The notes: generated by a model not told the origin, from the letters alone. DNA of 64,000 nucleotides from Phytophthora sp. 'mugwort' (GCA_033558025.1 JAUCEF010000003.1:930001-994000), one strand, 5' to 3'. Shown: positions 9,561-22,100, counted from the stretch's first letter. Made by a program: numbers and translations.

Positions 9561-11457
9561 TTGCCTAGTCTCCGCCTCAACCCTTCCGAACCATGCCACC
9601 ATCACTCCTGTGGACCCTCTTACCAACGGCTTCTCCCAGAAAGATGCCTACACGTTGCTCGACTTGATGGAGCAATCCAAATAACCAAGAGCGAACTGGT
9701 GACATGCACAGTTTGTGACGTAACGGAACCGCACAACATGCGGTATCGGCTTCGGCGTTGCAACTGCCGAGCCTGCGCTGAAGAATCGCCCTACGTTAAG
9801 TGTCCATGGAGAGCGAAGACGCTGCACTGCCAAAAGCTCGATCTCGTCGACATTCTCGAGACGGGCAAGCACATAATAAGCGCTAGCTCGACGCCGAAAC
9901 CTCGACTCAAACCGACGATGAAGGCGTACGCGCGAGAGATGACAGCGGAGGGGCTCAAGCCCGTCCGCATCCGGAACGGAATTCTGCGCAAGTTCAATTT
10001 TGCACCGCAAGATCTGCCTCTCCTCGCAATAATTCAGCGGTTTCGTCAGCCCTATGCAAGCACTAAGTTGGGAAGCAACGACTACGTTGACGATGCGAGC
10101 AAGCTAATTCGCGATTAGCTTTACAGCTCGATGGATGAGCACGAAAGCTTTACGTTTGCACTGGAAACGGATTCCCACGGGAAACCTGCTGTCGGCGTCG
10201 GCTCTGATCTCAAGTCTTTCGTTGTTCGAGTCACGTCGCGTCGCCTCCTGATGAGGGCAAGCAGTGAGGCTGGCGCGCTGATGCTGCACGCTGACGCTAC
10301 GTTCAAGCTTAGCCAGGTTGGTTACCTAGTGATCGTAGTCGGTGTGTCGGACCGCGCCCGTGCATTCCATCTCTTGGTGCATTCGTGTCCTCGCAGCGCA
10401 TTGAGGCACACTTTACCGAAGTGTTTGCTGCACTCATCCGGATACACCGGCAGGTTCTAGGCAAACCACTGGACGTTAAGCTGGTAATGGGTGACGCCTA
10501 TCGCCCAGTTCAACGGCATCCGCCAAGGATTTGAAGAAGGCGCGCAAGTCAAATATCTTATGTGCTTTTACCACGTAATCGCAAAGGTGTTCGAGAGAAC
10601 ACGTGGGCTACTGCCTTCGCACGCGAATACGGTGATGTCGGGTGTGTACGACATGCACTGTGGCTTGAGCGATAACGCCTTCATGGAGACCAAGACACGT
10701 GTGCTTGCGATGTGGGCTGAGGTGCCGGAGCTCTCGGCCTTCTCCACCTACGTTCAGACACAGAGACTTTATGGGCGCTTCACGAACTGGCAAATATTTC
10801 ACATTCCCCGTGGCTGAGCGACTATGAACAATCCTGTCGAGCAGTATAACAGGGCAACCAAACGTCAGTACACGCTGCACAGCCGACTCAAGATGGGCGC
10901 TCTCCTGGGCCAGTTTCTACATGTTGCACCGCTGAAAGTGTGACCGGCAAAGCGTTTGCCATCGAGCCGGCAATCCCCACGTCTACCTTTAGGCGCATGA
11001 AGGAGTTGTCTGCTGCGAGGATTCTTCACGAGTACTCGCCTAGCCGAGACAGCATCGCGTTCATCCTCAGCGACGATGACGAAGAGCAGCCTGCGGACGT
11101 GGTGCTAGTTATTTCGAAGACTTGTCCTCGTATTTTCGACCCTGAAGTTGGCAGACTCGCGAGGCACTGATGGTGACGGCACGACTTGGTGTTCACCTAG
11201 CTCGTGTGGAGGTGAAGGGAATGCCGAGTAGTGGTTGGCACGTCAACACTTCGATGAGGGCGTGCGGATGTGCCTTCTTCCAGAAGTATGCTGCCTGTAT
11301 TCACCTAGCTCATGCACTGTCAGCCCGCGGACTTCTTTCCACCAGGAAACGCGAGACGCTGATTTATCGCGGACCAAACAAAGCACACCGGCTCACGAGC
11401 AAGACGCAGGCGTCTGGAAGACCTACGCAAAACGGCCACGCACTTAGCCGCACCTAA
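9561..11457 (+). pseudogene. MULE transposase with SWIM zinc finger, frameshifted
   Basis: Consecutive plus-strand frames give the order expected for a Mutator-like transposase. First comes a cysteine-rich N-terminal part (VTCTVCDVTEPHNMRYRLRR, CNCRAC). Next is ADATFKLSQVGYLVIVVGVS (10,290-10,350) with the first catalytic Asp, then VMGDA near 10,490 with AQFNGIRQGFEEG in the next frame. CFYHVIAKVFERTRGLLPSH follows, then PVEQYNRATKRQYTLHSRLK near 10,835. The SWIM finger near 11,240-11,320 has the CGC...CIH pattern (MRACGCAFFQKYAACIHLAH). At least three frame changes and one internal stop (after KLIRD, 10,118) break it. It reads away from the inverted repeat, mirroring the relic at the left edge. 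Confidence 0.8.
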
Positions 11458-11519
11458 ATTGTACCAGAATAGAACAAGTCAAACACCACACAATACATTG
11501 ACTCACATCAGTTGCAGTC

Positions 11520-11860
11520 TAGTCCTATCGTCAACGCCGCTGCCTTGCCTGCTGACGCTACCGTACCGAGCCTGTCGCCACTGTCGAGTTAAACCTGCAG
11601 CCGCTGCCTTGCTTTCCGCCGCTGCCTTGGCGAGCCTGTCGCCGCTAGCCTGTCGCCGCTGCCAAGTTGAACCTGCAGCCGCTGCCTTGCCTGCCGCCGC
11701 TGCCTGTCGCCACTACCGAGTTGAGCCTGCCGCCGCCACCCTGTCTGCCGCTGCTGCCTTGCCGATCCTGTCGCCGCTGCCAAGTTGGGCCTCCAGCCGC
11801 TGCCAAGTTGGGCCTCCAGCCGCTGCCTTGCATGCCGCCGCTGCCGAGACAAGCTGTCGA
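11520..11860. repeat. GC-rich minisatellite (CCGCTGCC-type)
   Basis: Irregular tandem units built from GCCGCTGCC, CCTGTCGCCGCT and AAGTTG(A/G)(A/G)CCT, including a near-perfect repetition of GCCGCTGCCAAGTTGGGCCT around 11,775-11,825. All frames translate to low-complexity Ala/Pro/Leu or Gln/Arg/Gly peptides, so the long open frames here are by-products of the repeat. Confidence 0.8.
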
Positions 11861-12423
11861 GAAGGGGGGAGCGCGGTGTCTGGAGTTCCTTTTTTGAAGA
11901 ATGACAAGTGTTCCTGAATCAAGCTAGATGTTACAACTTTAGGGTGTTGCAAAATCAAGGTCAGCATTGGCTGACAAGCCGGTCCCGTGGCAAGCGGCCC
12001 GCCTTTCTCGTGTGTTGGTGCTAATGTGCCCCGCTTGGTGTTTGTGCTGATAACTTGTATGTTTGTGGATAGTACAGCTTAAAATCATGATTTTTTTACT
12101 CTAGATGATTTTGCCAGCGCGGCATTTATACAAATAACAAGTAGTATTCTGGACAAGAAATGCAACAGATAGTCGCACTCTGAATATGCGCAAGGTTGGT
12201 AGATTTGAATGACAGCTAGGGATGCTACATGTACCGTAAAATTCGGATTCTGTAAGACAAACGTATTCATTGAAACAGTCATAAAAACATCAAAGTGGCA
12301 TGTAAAATAGAGACAACTTGCACTGTTGCAATGAAGGTGACACCCCCTCGCATGGAATACCCTTACACTACTGAAGGCAAAATTCAGATTCAAGTGACCA
12401 TGTATTGAGAGCTTTTTATCTAT
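11861..12423. other. No gene recognised
   Basis: AT-richer DNA with only short open frames and no recognisable domain, between the minisatellite and the pogo-like relic. Confidence 0.5.
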
Positions 12424-13170
12424 CTAGTCGTCTTGCACTAGCGGTGCATCCGCCACGATCGCAGCCACGTGGAAACGGTAGTCTTGGTCACGGGGGCATG
12501 TTGGTATCACGCCCGCCTGCGCATAGCCCTTCACGATTGTGTCGGGCTTGACAGCATCCCACGCCTCGACAACGAACCGCAAGGTGAGCGCCCGCTTCTC
12601 CGATGTCGAGACCGGGAAGGGATTGTCGAGGTGATGCTCGAGATAAATCCTCCTAAAGGATAAAATCACACGCAACGCAACAAGATCAACACCCAGCATC
12701 CTTCCACGCTGGGCTTCCAAACCTATTTAATAAACAAAGTTAGATCGTAAAAGTTAAGCTCCGAATACAAATGTTAAAACGTACCTGTTCAATCCACTCC
12801 ATCATCACCGTCTCATTGCAAAAAGCTTTCTTTTGAACGGTATGCTCAGCTTCAGGTGATCCAAATGACGGGTTTCAAACCCCCTGCGATACGGGGCCTC
12901 CTGGAACACTAGCAAACACGATCAGCGGAGGCAATTTGATGCCCGTCGCTGATGCTGTAAGAAACACCGATGCTCTAAAATCGTTGATTTCACTACCTGT
13001 AAAGCCAAAAGAAGAAATATACCTTGCAGTACGTCCACAGTTGCGTTTCCCGTGAAATCAATGGTTGTCTTGCCGGCCATATCGATGTATATGGCCGTTT
13101 GGTCCATGTTGAACACGGCGGCGAGCTTGGTATTGCCCTCGCTCCGCCGAAAGGATGCCGTCTTCTTCAA
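12424..13170 (-). pseudogene. pogo/CENP-B-like (DDE_1) transposase relic with internal deletion
   Basis: The minus strand starts with KKTASFRRSEGNTKL, then FNMDQTAIYIDMAGKTTIDF (first catalytic Asp). A likely 27-bp gap or intron follows, with SEINDFRASVFLTASATGIK and LPPLIVFASVPGGPVSQG, typical of the DDE_1 superfamily endonuclease. A frame near MMEWIEQ follows, then about 70 bp of AT-rich DNA. The C-terminal part lies at 12,720-12,424 (FVVEAWDAVKPDTIVKGYAQ, AGVIPTCPRDQDYRF). The block that would hold the second and third catalytic acids (LDN...PPGTT..QP) is absent, so the element is dead. Ends were not resolved. Confidence 0.75.
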
Positions 13171-16100
13171 TGACGTGCTGAATTGACTACGAAATAGGTT
13201 TGCAACAAGCTGTATTTATCGCAAAAACACAAAACTTAGCGAAAAACAATGTTAAAACAAAGAATTGAAACATTTACCTACAGGGCTGGTCGCTTCTTTC
13301 TACCCTTGTGCGTGATCCGTCGAATTGACAAGCGATTACGCTTGAGAAAACGCCTCAGAAACGAGATTTTCCGTCTCTGCTACGTGCTTTGACATGGTCA
13401 TATTGAGCTAGCATTAGCAGCAAGCACTCCATGGATACACAGAGAAAGCGATCTTTCCGCTTTCTACAATCCTATCCAGAAGTCTAAATAGGCACATTAG
13501 TATTAACGTGCCAAAATCGGATAAAAACAACTTGAAAACTTATGTTCTCGAGGCCCGGGTTCCTTAGTACATGGATGTACTGCGAGAAGTGTAGAACTTG
13601 GTAGGTGCGGCCGTTTGGATAATTGCTTGTTGGCCTTTCCAGCGGTACCACATCGAGCGATGGATGCCGACGGCAGCTGCTGCAGCTATCGAACGCCCCG
13701 CGGTCAAGTGCCTTCAGCTTGACTTATTTTTGTTTTTCGGACGACATTTCATCGTCAAAGCGGGAGTAAGGATGGATGGAACTGAGCTGCCAGCGCTGAG
13801 TGAATACGCTGCGCGATTTAGACTTTTTACCGCTCGTAAAAAGTATAAGTCTTTTTATGATAAGCATCAAACTTTTTACCATTGTCTTACTGTCCGAATT
13901 TACGGTAGATCCCCCCCCCACCACGTTTAGAGCGAGTAACTGGGCACCAGATGGTTTCAGGAATAGTGCAGTACTGCAGTCAATACGTACCAGAGCCCCC
14001 CCCAGCAGACCAGGACCAGCGCCGCCTATATCGCTACGACCGACGACTCTAGGAACTCCACGACGAAGACCACGAGGAGCACCGCCGTCAGCACCGACGC
14101 AGGGGCCGGAGAACAACCGCCGTTGGGCCTTCGCCAAAACGGCCAGGATAGACGCCTACAATAAATGCTTGAGACTCCGCGAGCCTGATGCTATTTAAAC
14201 TCGCGGAGATACATGACGAATCCGTCCTAGTTGCCAGCGAGCTAATGCGAATCTACCTTCGTTTCGGATTAACTAATGTGCACTTACATTGGTTTCCAGA
14301 CTAACTAGCACGAGCTAATGTGAATCTACCGTTGTTTCAGATTAACTCCCTCTAGCTGATGGGATTCAAAAATAGCAGGGATTCAACATAATTCGATTGG
14401 TAGTTTGTCCGAGTAGATCCGTAGCAGGATTCAAAATTAATGCGGTTATTTTCGAATATATGTGTGATGTAAACAAACTTGCTAGGAAGTTCAGACACTG
14501 ACTGTGCAATAGAAACCTCGTCAAGCATTAACAATCACTATTATAAAAATGCTATAGCTTCAAAACTTACATGAGTGCTCGAAAGCCGAAGGGATTCTAC
14601 GGTACCTCGCGGCGGGCTCCTAACAACATGCTCATTGCTGATAATGCTGTTGTTACAACGTTTGGTAATGCAGTCTGTCCTGTGTGACAGGAAGCCTATC
14701 ATAAGATACAGTAGTACTTGTGCGCTGTTTACAGCGGAAAGTGCACTGTCAAAATCACCTCCCGTCGGTATATAATTCAAGAGAACTCAGGATATGTCCT
14801 TTCTAATTCAGATCTGCTCCGTCTCTCGCAGAAGCTGGCAATCATTTGGTCGGCTGCATTGATTACATGCGCCGAGATTGGGGATCACAAGGAGGGGGGA
14901 CGACTTCTTACGAAGATATATTATTTTATATTGGGTTCCACCTAGGGGTTGTGGAGTTGATCAGAGTCGGATAAAGAGGGTTTGATGCGTTTATTAGGTG
15001 CAAGGGGAGCTGGCCAGTGCACATTTTCTGCTCACTCCTCGAGATCATTTCCATACTGTATCGTGTTCATTGCTGTATAGCAATGTACACATCGCGGGAT
15101 ATCAAAAAGCAAGGACGAGGTTAGAAAAGGTGCGTTGCACGAGATTGTGACCGGTATGCTTTTAATAGAGGACGGTACTGAGAAGCGTACCCGAGCGGGG
15201 TGCCCGCAAATATGGCCGCTCGGTACAGTACTACAGTAGTACTTATGAAGGCGTGCTCAGCGACGAGCTCACCAGCGAACGAACCGGTTGCCCTGCCGAG
15301 GTGGTTTTTATATGCGGGGGTCTGGGCGGTGCAACCCCAGTGTGCTCAGAATGCCGAATTCCGAATTTCCTTAGTCAAACGGCGCCGCCATTACAACGTG
15401 AACTGAGAAAAAGCACAGATTTGAAAACCAGGGATATAAACCTGTCCATTGCGCTCAGCAGATAGGCCGCTGTCATCGCCTGCATCCTCAGCTACATCTG
15501 CAGTACCCTCTCCATCCTCTCACACAGTAGACATTCCTTATCACGATTCTACAGCAGCTGTCCACTGCCACCAGCCACTGCAGAGAGAATTGTTCGCTGC
15601 AGTGAGTGTGAGTCTGAGAACTTGGCGAGCGTGGATTTCATTCCGTCGGCCCGGTAAATCTTGATCATGTGCGTCTTCTTCTCGCTGCTAATGCTACCCC
15701 ACTGAAATTCTCTGAGTTTTCCTGCAGCGCCCTTAAATACCGGTACGCCCCTTCGGTGAGGCCTTCTCCTTCGACCCCATTTTTGGCTATGGCCAGCCGT
15801 TCAGCAGTTCGTAAAAGCCGGAATTTCAGTGTTTATACACATGCGCTCTTTGACTAAGGAATTTCGTTGATCTGTGTGTCTGACAGACACACAGACACTG
15901 TCTGTGCAATTCTGCTTGAGAGGGTATCTCTGATCCCCTCGCTAATCGTAGCGTTTGGAACCACCTATACATTCCTCTTTAAGGTATTTCTCATAAAGGG
16001 GTATATCGGAAAAGTGGGATAGCCGATAGTACCACCTGTTTGGTACTTGTAACCAAACGATCACCTCAAGTGGATCTCATCCGCTCTGCAAGTCGGACAG

Positions 16101-16480
16101 GTCTGTGAGAGGACTTCGCGAGAAGTACGATATGCTAGACAGGAAGCAAGGTAGTTAACAGCAAATGTCCTTGCTGGACTTCTTCAGACATTCTGCACAA
16201 ACGTGACTTTGCCCATAGAAAGTACTCCGAAGCTGGAAGTTTTGCGACTTTGTAATCAATATTACGTTTAATGGTGAGAGGAAACAACTGCTTCCTGGTA
16301 GGTTTGTAAACGGCTGGTCCAGAAACCGTATTTTTTTTTCTTATTGAGCGTGTATTCCATGAGTGGGGACTCACATCGAGGAGATCATCGGATACGGTTC
16401 GTTACGAGCTTCGTCTGCATCTCAACGTCACGAAGAATTTATCATTGGCTGTGTGGCCAGCATCAACAAAGCTTTTGATT
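13171..16480. other. Gene-poor stretch upstream of the effector gene
   Basis: No coding sequence with a recognisable domain was found. A 132-codon plus-strand frame (13,800-14,198) and its antisense overlap a CCCCCCC tract and P/R-rich low complexity and are not convincing. A self-complementary word, CTGTCTGACAGACACACAGACA, lies near 15,880 and TATA-like sequence near 15,307. The region may hold old LTR or MITE sequence, but I could not define ends. Confidence 0.45.
14239..14348 (+). repeat. Imperfect direct duplication, about 37 bp, spaced 73 bp
   Basis: The unit GAGCTAATGCGAATCTACC followed by TTCGTTTCGGATTAACT (14,239-14,275) recurs as GAGCTAATGTGAATCTACC followed by GTTGTTTCAGATTAACT (14,312-14,348). 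The intervening sequence repeats ACTAATGTGCACTTACATTGG-like words. Possibly a small degraded repeat element. Confidence 0.6.
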
Positions 16481-16484
16481 CTCT

Positions 16485-16501
16485 CCCACTCCGCAATTTG
16501 C
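16485..16501 (+). promoter_or_regulatory. Oomycete Inr-FPR core promoter of the Nudix effector gene
   Basis: CCCACTCCGCAATTTGC fits the oomycete initiator (YCAYTYY) immediately followed by the flanking promoter region (CAWTTTNYY). It sits 40-57 bp upstream of the ATG at 16,542, where oomycete transcription starts are normally found. Confidence 0.65.
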
Positions 16502-16541
16502 GCTCCCAAACTCAAGGCAGCAATCAGATCATTGATCCACT

Positions 16542-17775
16542 ATGCGTGTGCTACGCTTAATTGCTTTGATTGCACTAGCATCAAACTGTGTTTCTGGCTT
16601 GGACTTCTATTCGGCCGACGTAGCGCAGCTCGATTCTGATGGAAAAGAGCAATCGCGCATGCTTGCTGCGGAAAGCACGCTCGCAAAGCGATCTCTGCGT
16701 CAGAATAATGATGACCAAGAAGACAGAGGTGGTGGCGGTGCTGTTGCTGAGAAGGTGGAACAAGTCGTAAGGAAGGTGGACGACGTGATGGGGAAAGCAA
16801 AGAAGACAAGCAAATTGGATGCATTAATACGGAAGAATTTCGTCGAGTTTGAAGATTTTGCACTGCGGCCTGGACTATCACAAAAACTCGCTGACGCCTA
16901 CAAGCCTAAAACGCTTGAAAAAATGAGCATTCCGGCGATGCAGCAGCTGGAGAAAGTTGAAGTTTTGAGAAAGTGGGATATCAAACATGGTAACAAAGGG
17001 AGCAAGAAGACGCCTGATGGCATGCGCCGAAAGGAGTTTATCCCTATTGAAAACATGAAACGCCCTCCCGACTACTACATGGTATCCCACATCGGGCGCG
17101 GCGAACAACTCTTTGGCCCGAACGGAGAGCGGAAATTGTCAGCCGCCGTCGTTTCAAGGCCTGCCGAGCAGGGCGGTGGTCAGGTCCTCCTCATTTCGAG
17201 CTCGAATCCGGCAAAAGGTGACTGGTTGCTGCCAAAGGGAGGCTGGGACAAGGGCGAGAGCATTGAGGCAGCAGCGCTGCGTGAAGTTGTCGAAGAAGGA
17301 GGAGTACGTTATTCTCTTTGGTAACGTGATTTTCTTCCTTAAAATTTACTAACTGGTGGCTCTGCAGGTCAGTGGACAACTTGCACACGCTCTGACTCCC
17401 TTCAAAGGGGAAGGGAAAGATACAAACATCTACCACCCCTTTCTGATGAATGGTGACACCGTATTTGAAGATTGGCCCGAGAGTATCCGTTATCGCATAT
17501 GGGTATGTCGTGGCAACATGGTTGGGAGGTCTTATCGATATTCATCCAGATTTAACAACATTTGAAAACTTTGTTGTTTATCTGGTCAGGTTTCGTATGA
17601 CGAGGCGATCGAGCTGCTTAAAGATAAGCGCCCAGAGATGGTCAGGATGATTCAGGAAGCGAAGGAAATCGACATGAAAATCAAGGCTGGTGAGCTGGCT
17701 AAACTGGACGCCAAGATTTCGAAAGTCAAGCTGCCTCATCTTGACCCTAGCTTACCGACAGTCAAGGTTGCTTAA
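16542..17775 (+). CDS. RxLR effector with Nudix hydrolase domain (Avr3b-like), three exons
   Basis: Predicted exons are 16,542-17,303, 17,368-17,502 and 17,590-17,775, giving 360 aa with both introns in phase 0 (GTACGT...TGCAG and GTATGT...GTCAG). Residues 1-19 form a signal peptide. RSLR at 50-53 is followed by an acidic DQEDR at 58-62 (dEER-like), the host-translocation signature of Peronosporales effectors. Residues about 65-150 are helical and lysine-rich. The Nudix box begins at Gly233 (GGWDKGE), continues LREVVEEGG and ends on Val255, fitting GX5EX7REUXEEXGU completely. WLLPKGGW resembles the ADP-ribose / diphosphoinositol-polyphosphate class. The family precedent is Avr3b, a virulence protein acting inside plant cells; substrate here is inferred only. 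No stop or frameshift was seen. Transposons flank both sides. Confidence 0.9.
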
Positions 17776-18656
17776 CTACATGTAGATGTAGACGAAGCTA
17801 AATCGGCAATAGAGAAGTCGGTTCTAAATCTCATTTGGCAGTTTATTGTCCTTGCTTCTTAGGGTAACTTTACTATTCTCTGTATCTCTAGTTCACCAAA
17901 GTTTACTTGCGAGGGTTCAGAATAACCGATGTGCGGACATGAGGCACACCCGGCCTAGTGCCAGGGTCACGTTCACGCCCATGCGCTGCGCAGGGCATAA
18001 GCCACTCTGAACTAGCAGTATGATCCAGCGTCACAGATAAATTGACGGTGTTTGCCATCCGCTCCTCGAACACATTCATGCCCAAAATACGCAGGTCCTT
18101 AGTTCGAATGAGAACGTCACAGACACCAATCACGACATATTCCCGCCTCTCAGATCCATTGTCCACTGAAGTAATATCTACTTTAATTAAGTGAGCTAAA
18201 ATAATCTGGAGCATTCACAAGATAGATGAGCCCCTAGGCGGTAAGAAACATCGTTGATGCTACGGTATGCTCCTAGAGGGTGCCCTTGCTTAGGTTACAC
18301 TCACTGGCATTGAGCGGGTAACCTGAAGGCGCCGCCGTGACGTAACGAGGCGAGTTCGCTTTCATTAAATGATAGGATCATCCACGTCATTGTACTGGTT
18401 GTTGGTCATCTTAAGGCAGAGTGTTATGCCATTGTGTTTGGTCATAAAATATTACTAGTATTTCGCCCAGACCCAGACGCTAAGTATGCTATATTGTAGT
18501 TTTCGACCCCCCGCCAAACGCATACCGAACGACCTTTCGAGTTTCATCTCTTCTCTTATCGCGCGTTTGGATACTGCGCGAACTCCAGTCGAAGGAGATA
18601 TGAACGATGACACACCGCTCTGCAATGGCTGGGGTAGCGTTCTAGGTGGCTGGGGC
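17776..18656. other. Intergenic; possible old retroelement scrap
   Basis: A minus-strand open frame at 17,903-18,214 contains VDITSVDNGSERREYVVIGV followed by DVLIRTKDLRILGMNVFEER. This faintly resembles the region around a retroelement protease, but no catalytic motif is seen and I do not call it a gene. Otherwise there is no supported feature between the effector gene and the LTR-like terminus at 18,657. Confidence 0.4.
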
Positions 18657-19131
18657 TGTAACGGGGTTACATGAAGAGTGCCAATTCACTCTTCAGAATG
18701 GTGTACCTAAGTACCCTAAGTGATGTTGCTAAGTATCACTATGACGTCACGGAAAGGTACCACAGATATGGTACAAGTACCTCAGAGCCACTCAATAGGA
18801 TAACATCTAGGGAATTTTATAGGTGACTAATAGTTAGTATGTAGACGCATTAAAAGGGGTCACCTATAAATATATTCAGTCTTTAATTCTACCTAATTTG
18901 GTAACAGTCCCACAAACCAGGGACTAGTGAGCTGCCTTTTTTTCACTGAGAGTTTGTATACTCTCCGGAAGTCACACTTCCTGCGCGCAAGGTGTTGTGT
19001 GCCCCGTCACACTGGGTAGCACTCGTAGTCAATCTACGCCTATGATTACTACCTGAAACCTCTGGGTCCTAGCAACATCCACCGGAATGAGTTTCCTCAT
19101 CTGAACGACTCAGTTCGAGTCCGTTCGTAAG

Positions 19132-22100
19132 ATGACTGGCATCTTTGGTATGGATGCCTTGCGCAGCTTGGCGTCGTCAACGCAAGCTGAGCAGGTCGAA
19201 CACGTGACCGCTTTCGCCAAATATGAGCGGGGGCTCATCGAACATGTTCGGAGCAACCTGCAAGTTTCGACCGCAGAGCCGAAACCGGTCTACCCCAAAC
19301 CGTTGAGGCTGAAGGTATACCCATACGATGGAAAGGAAGACGGAAACCTTCACTTCTGGGTGCGAGAAGTAGAGCTCGCAAAGGATGCGGCTCTCATTTC
19401 TTCGGAGCACTTCCGAGTAGCTTTTGCCCACTCCAAACTTAGCGGGCGTGCTAAGAGTTGGGCGTATACGCGGGAAGCGACAACGCTTTTATGCTTCGCA
19501 TCTTGAACCCAGCTGTGTGAATAGCTTAGAGCCGCGTTCCTCCCGGCGAACTATGGGTACCGCCAGCGGTCACGCTTCCTGTCGTGTAGACACGGAAGAC
19601 GTGAGCTGCTCGAGTACATCCAGGAGATGCGGAAGCTCACTGCATCCCTCGTGGGAAACACACTCCGTGAACACACCAAGGTGACGGTGTTCATGGACGA
19701 CCTAAGAGTAGGCCCGGCCCGCACCCAGCTGTTTCGGGTGCAGGCCAATACTCTGGAAGAGGCGATCCAAGTCGCCCTCCAAGAGGAGTACAGTCACCTC
19801 CAGGCGCGCACGCCGGTGGCGATGTGCCAGGGGCGGCGACACCAAGTCGTGGGGCCCCGAGCGCGCCAGTTCCCATAGAACTTGGGCTCGCTGAGCAGCA
19901 TGATATTCGCTGCTATAGCTGTGTTAAGCTAGGGCACATAGCACGTGCCTTTCCTGCGGGGGACAACGGAAGCGTTTCCCTCCCAAGCCCATCGCGCTCA
20001 AGGTCGCTGGCAAAGGTGGCGACCCAACGTTCAGGGGAACACAGGACACCAGTAGGGGGGAGGCGCCCTACTGGGGAAGATCTAAGTCTTCATGAGCGGT
20101 GCGCGGGTGGCGCGCACCATGGGACTTAGCCCCGGAGAGTCTATGCACTCTCGAATCGAAGAAGGGCAGCGTTGGGCCGCTAGTAGTACACGTAAGTGTA
20201 CGGGGGTATACCCATCCCTTCCGATTCTTAATAGACTCCGGGCGTCAAAGAACGCCGCCAGACTGTTGCGGAGAACAGCAACAAGTTGGCCGATGTTTTA
20301 CGAGAAAGTAAAGGCAACGGGACAGTGTCAGTACAACTGGCCGACGGAACGGTGATTTACTGTTCCCAAGTTCCATGTGGATCTAGCTGTGAAGCTCGAG
20401 GACTTCGACAACGTGGAGCATTTAATGTCCTAGAGATGGACAAGTATGACTTGATCCTGGGGATGCCCTGGCTCGAGAAACATGAGCCATGGATCGATTG
20501 GCGAAAAAAAGCCATCGGGGTCAGCCGGCCCGCAAGTTACTGGCAGAGTATTGGTGTGTCATGTTCCCACTCTGCCAGGAACCTGGGGCATCCGAAAGGG
20601 GCGCCGGGATGCAGGAGCATCCAGTGACGTTTTGAGAGCCGCCGACGTATTGAGCGACTCCGTAGAAGCGGCATCAGCAGAAGCTGAATCGGGTCGAGTG
20701 CGGCAGTCCTTACTGGATAGCCCTCGACCCCGCCGGAATCTAGACCGGGGGACAAGGCTTCAGGAGTGGCGGTGCCGCGTGGCACCGACCAGGTGGGTAA
20801 CCTAGGTCCACACCAAGTCACCAGACTGAAACTGGCGAGGAAGACGCGCGAGGCGCTTCCTGTGTGGGTAACCATGTTCCACACTGAGTCACCCAGACAG
20901 AAACTGGCGAGGAAGGGCAAAATTCGTTTCCTGTGTGGGTAACCTTGTTTCACACCAGGTCGCCTAGAACTTAACTGAAGAATAAGTGATGGGATGCAAT
21001 TCTTGTCTGGGTAACCATGTTTCGCACGAAACCCTAGAGGCTTTGGACGTCGTCAATGAGGCGTCCACAGACGTGAGTAACGAATACCACGTCACAGTCA
21101 CCGTCGACGCCATAATCGACACCGCAAATTGAGTCTGCAGTCACTTCAGATTGGAGTCGCTTCAAGCGACTCGAAACCCAGGTCCCGGGTTTTCCGACGC
21201 GGCCAGTGGAAGGGTGTAATCACATCTTCGACGGCGAGACCGGCATCGGGTCAAGGCAGGCGGCATCCAGCTAGAGCCGCTGCAAGAGGTGTCAGAGCTC
21301 CTGAACCTCGAAAAGTTGACGCCAACAGATTTCCTGGCCGACCAGAAGGCTGGAAATCGTGGCGGTGATACTCTTAAAGCTAGAGCCCACTCCAGAAGAA
21401 TTAAATTCCTCTTCGGCATGGACGAGGGCGTCCTGGAGGCATTGTCCTCCCAGCGCTCCTCGCGCTTGGGTTCTAAGATTCTCACCGTGTATCCTTTGAT
21501 GAAGGAGTTTGAGGACGTGGTGTCCAAGGATACACCGTCTCTACTTCCACCGGATCGTGGGATCAGGCACGAGATTGATCTCGTGCCGGGCGCAAGTACT
21601 GTGTCACCAGACAATGGCCACTGCCTCACAAGCAGTGCGAGGCCATTGATGCCTTCTTCGCCGCAAAGGCCAAGGCAGGTATGGTGCGGGAATCAAAATC
21701 CCCGGACTTGACGCCAGCCTTCTGCGTTCGAAGCCGATCGGGAAGTGGCAACTGTTTCATGCTTTTAATAAGCTGAACAGCGAAACGGTGCCGTCCAGAC
21801 ACCCACCCCGCGGAAGGGTGTGTTGTTAATCAACATGGCCGAGCGCGAGTTATACAGCGCCCTGGATCTGGTGGACGGATACTATCAGATCCTAATGCGT
21901 GAGAGCGACATCCCGCTCACCGCAGTGAGCACCCCGAGCGATATGCTCTGGGAGTGGCTGGTGATGTCATAGGGCGTGTCTAATGCCCCGGCGACGTTCA
22001 ATCGCCTGTCCACACAGTTATTTAGACCACTGCGTGCGTACGCACAGTCGTACTTCGACGTCATTTCCGTCCACAGCCGTAGGCATGACGGCTATGGAGG

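Noticed and set aside
11459..11967. Long open frames on both strands over the GC-rich minisatellite
   Set aside because: All frames stay open because of the repeat composition; the peptides are low-complexity and mutually antisense.
13800..14198. 132-codon plus-strand ORF as a gene
   Set aside because: Runs through a C tract and P/R-rich low complexity with an equally long antisense frame; no domain.
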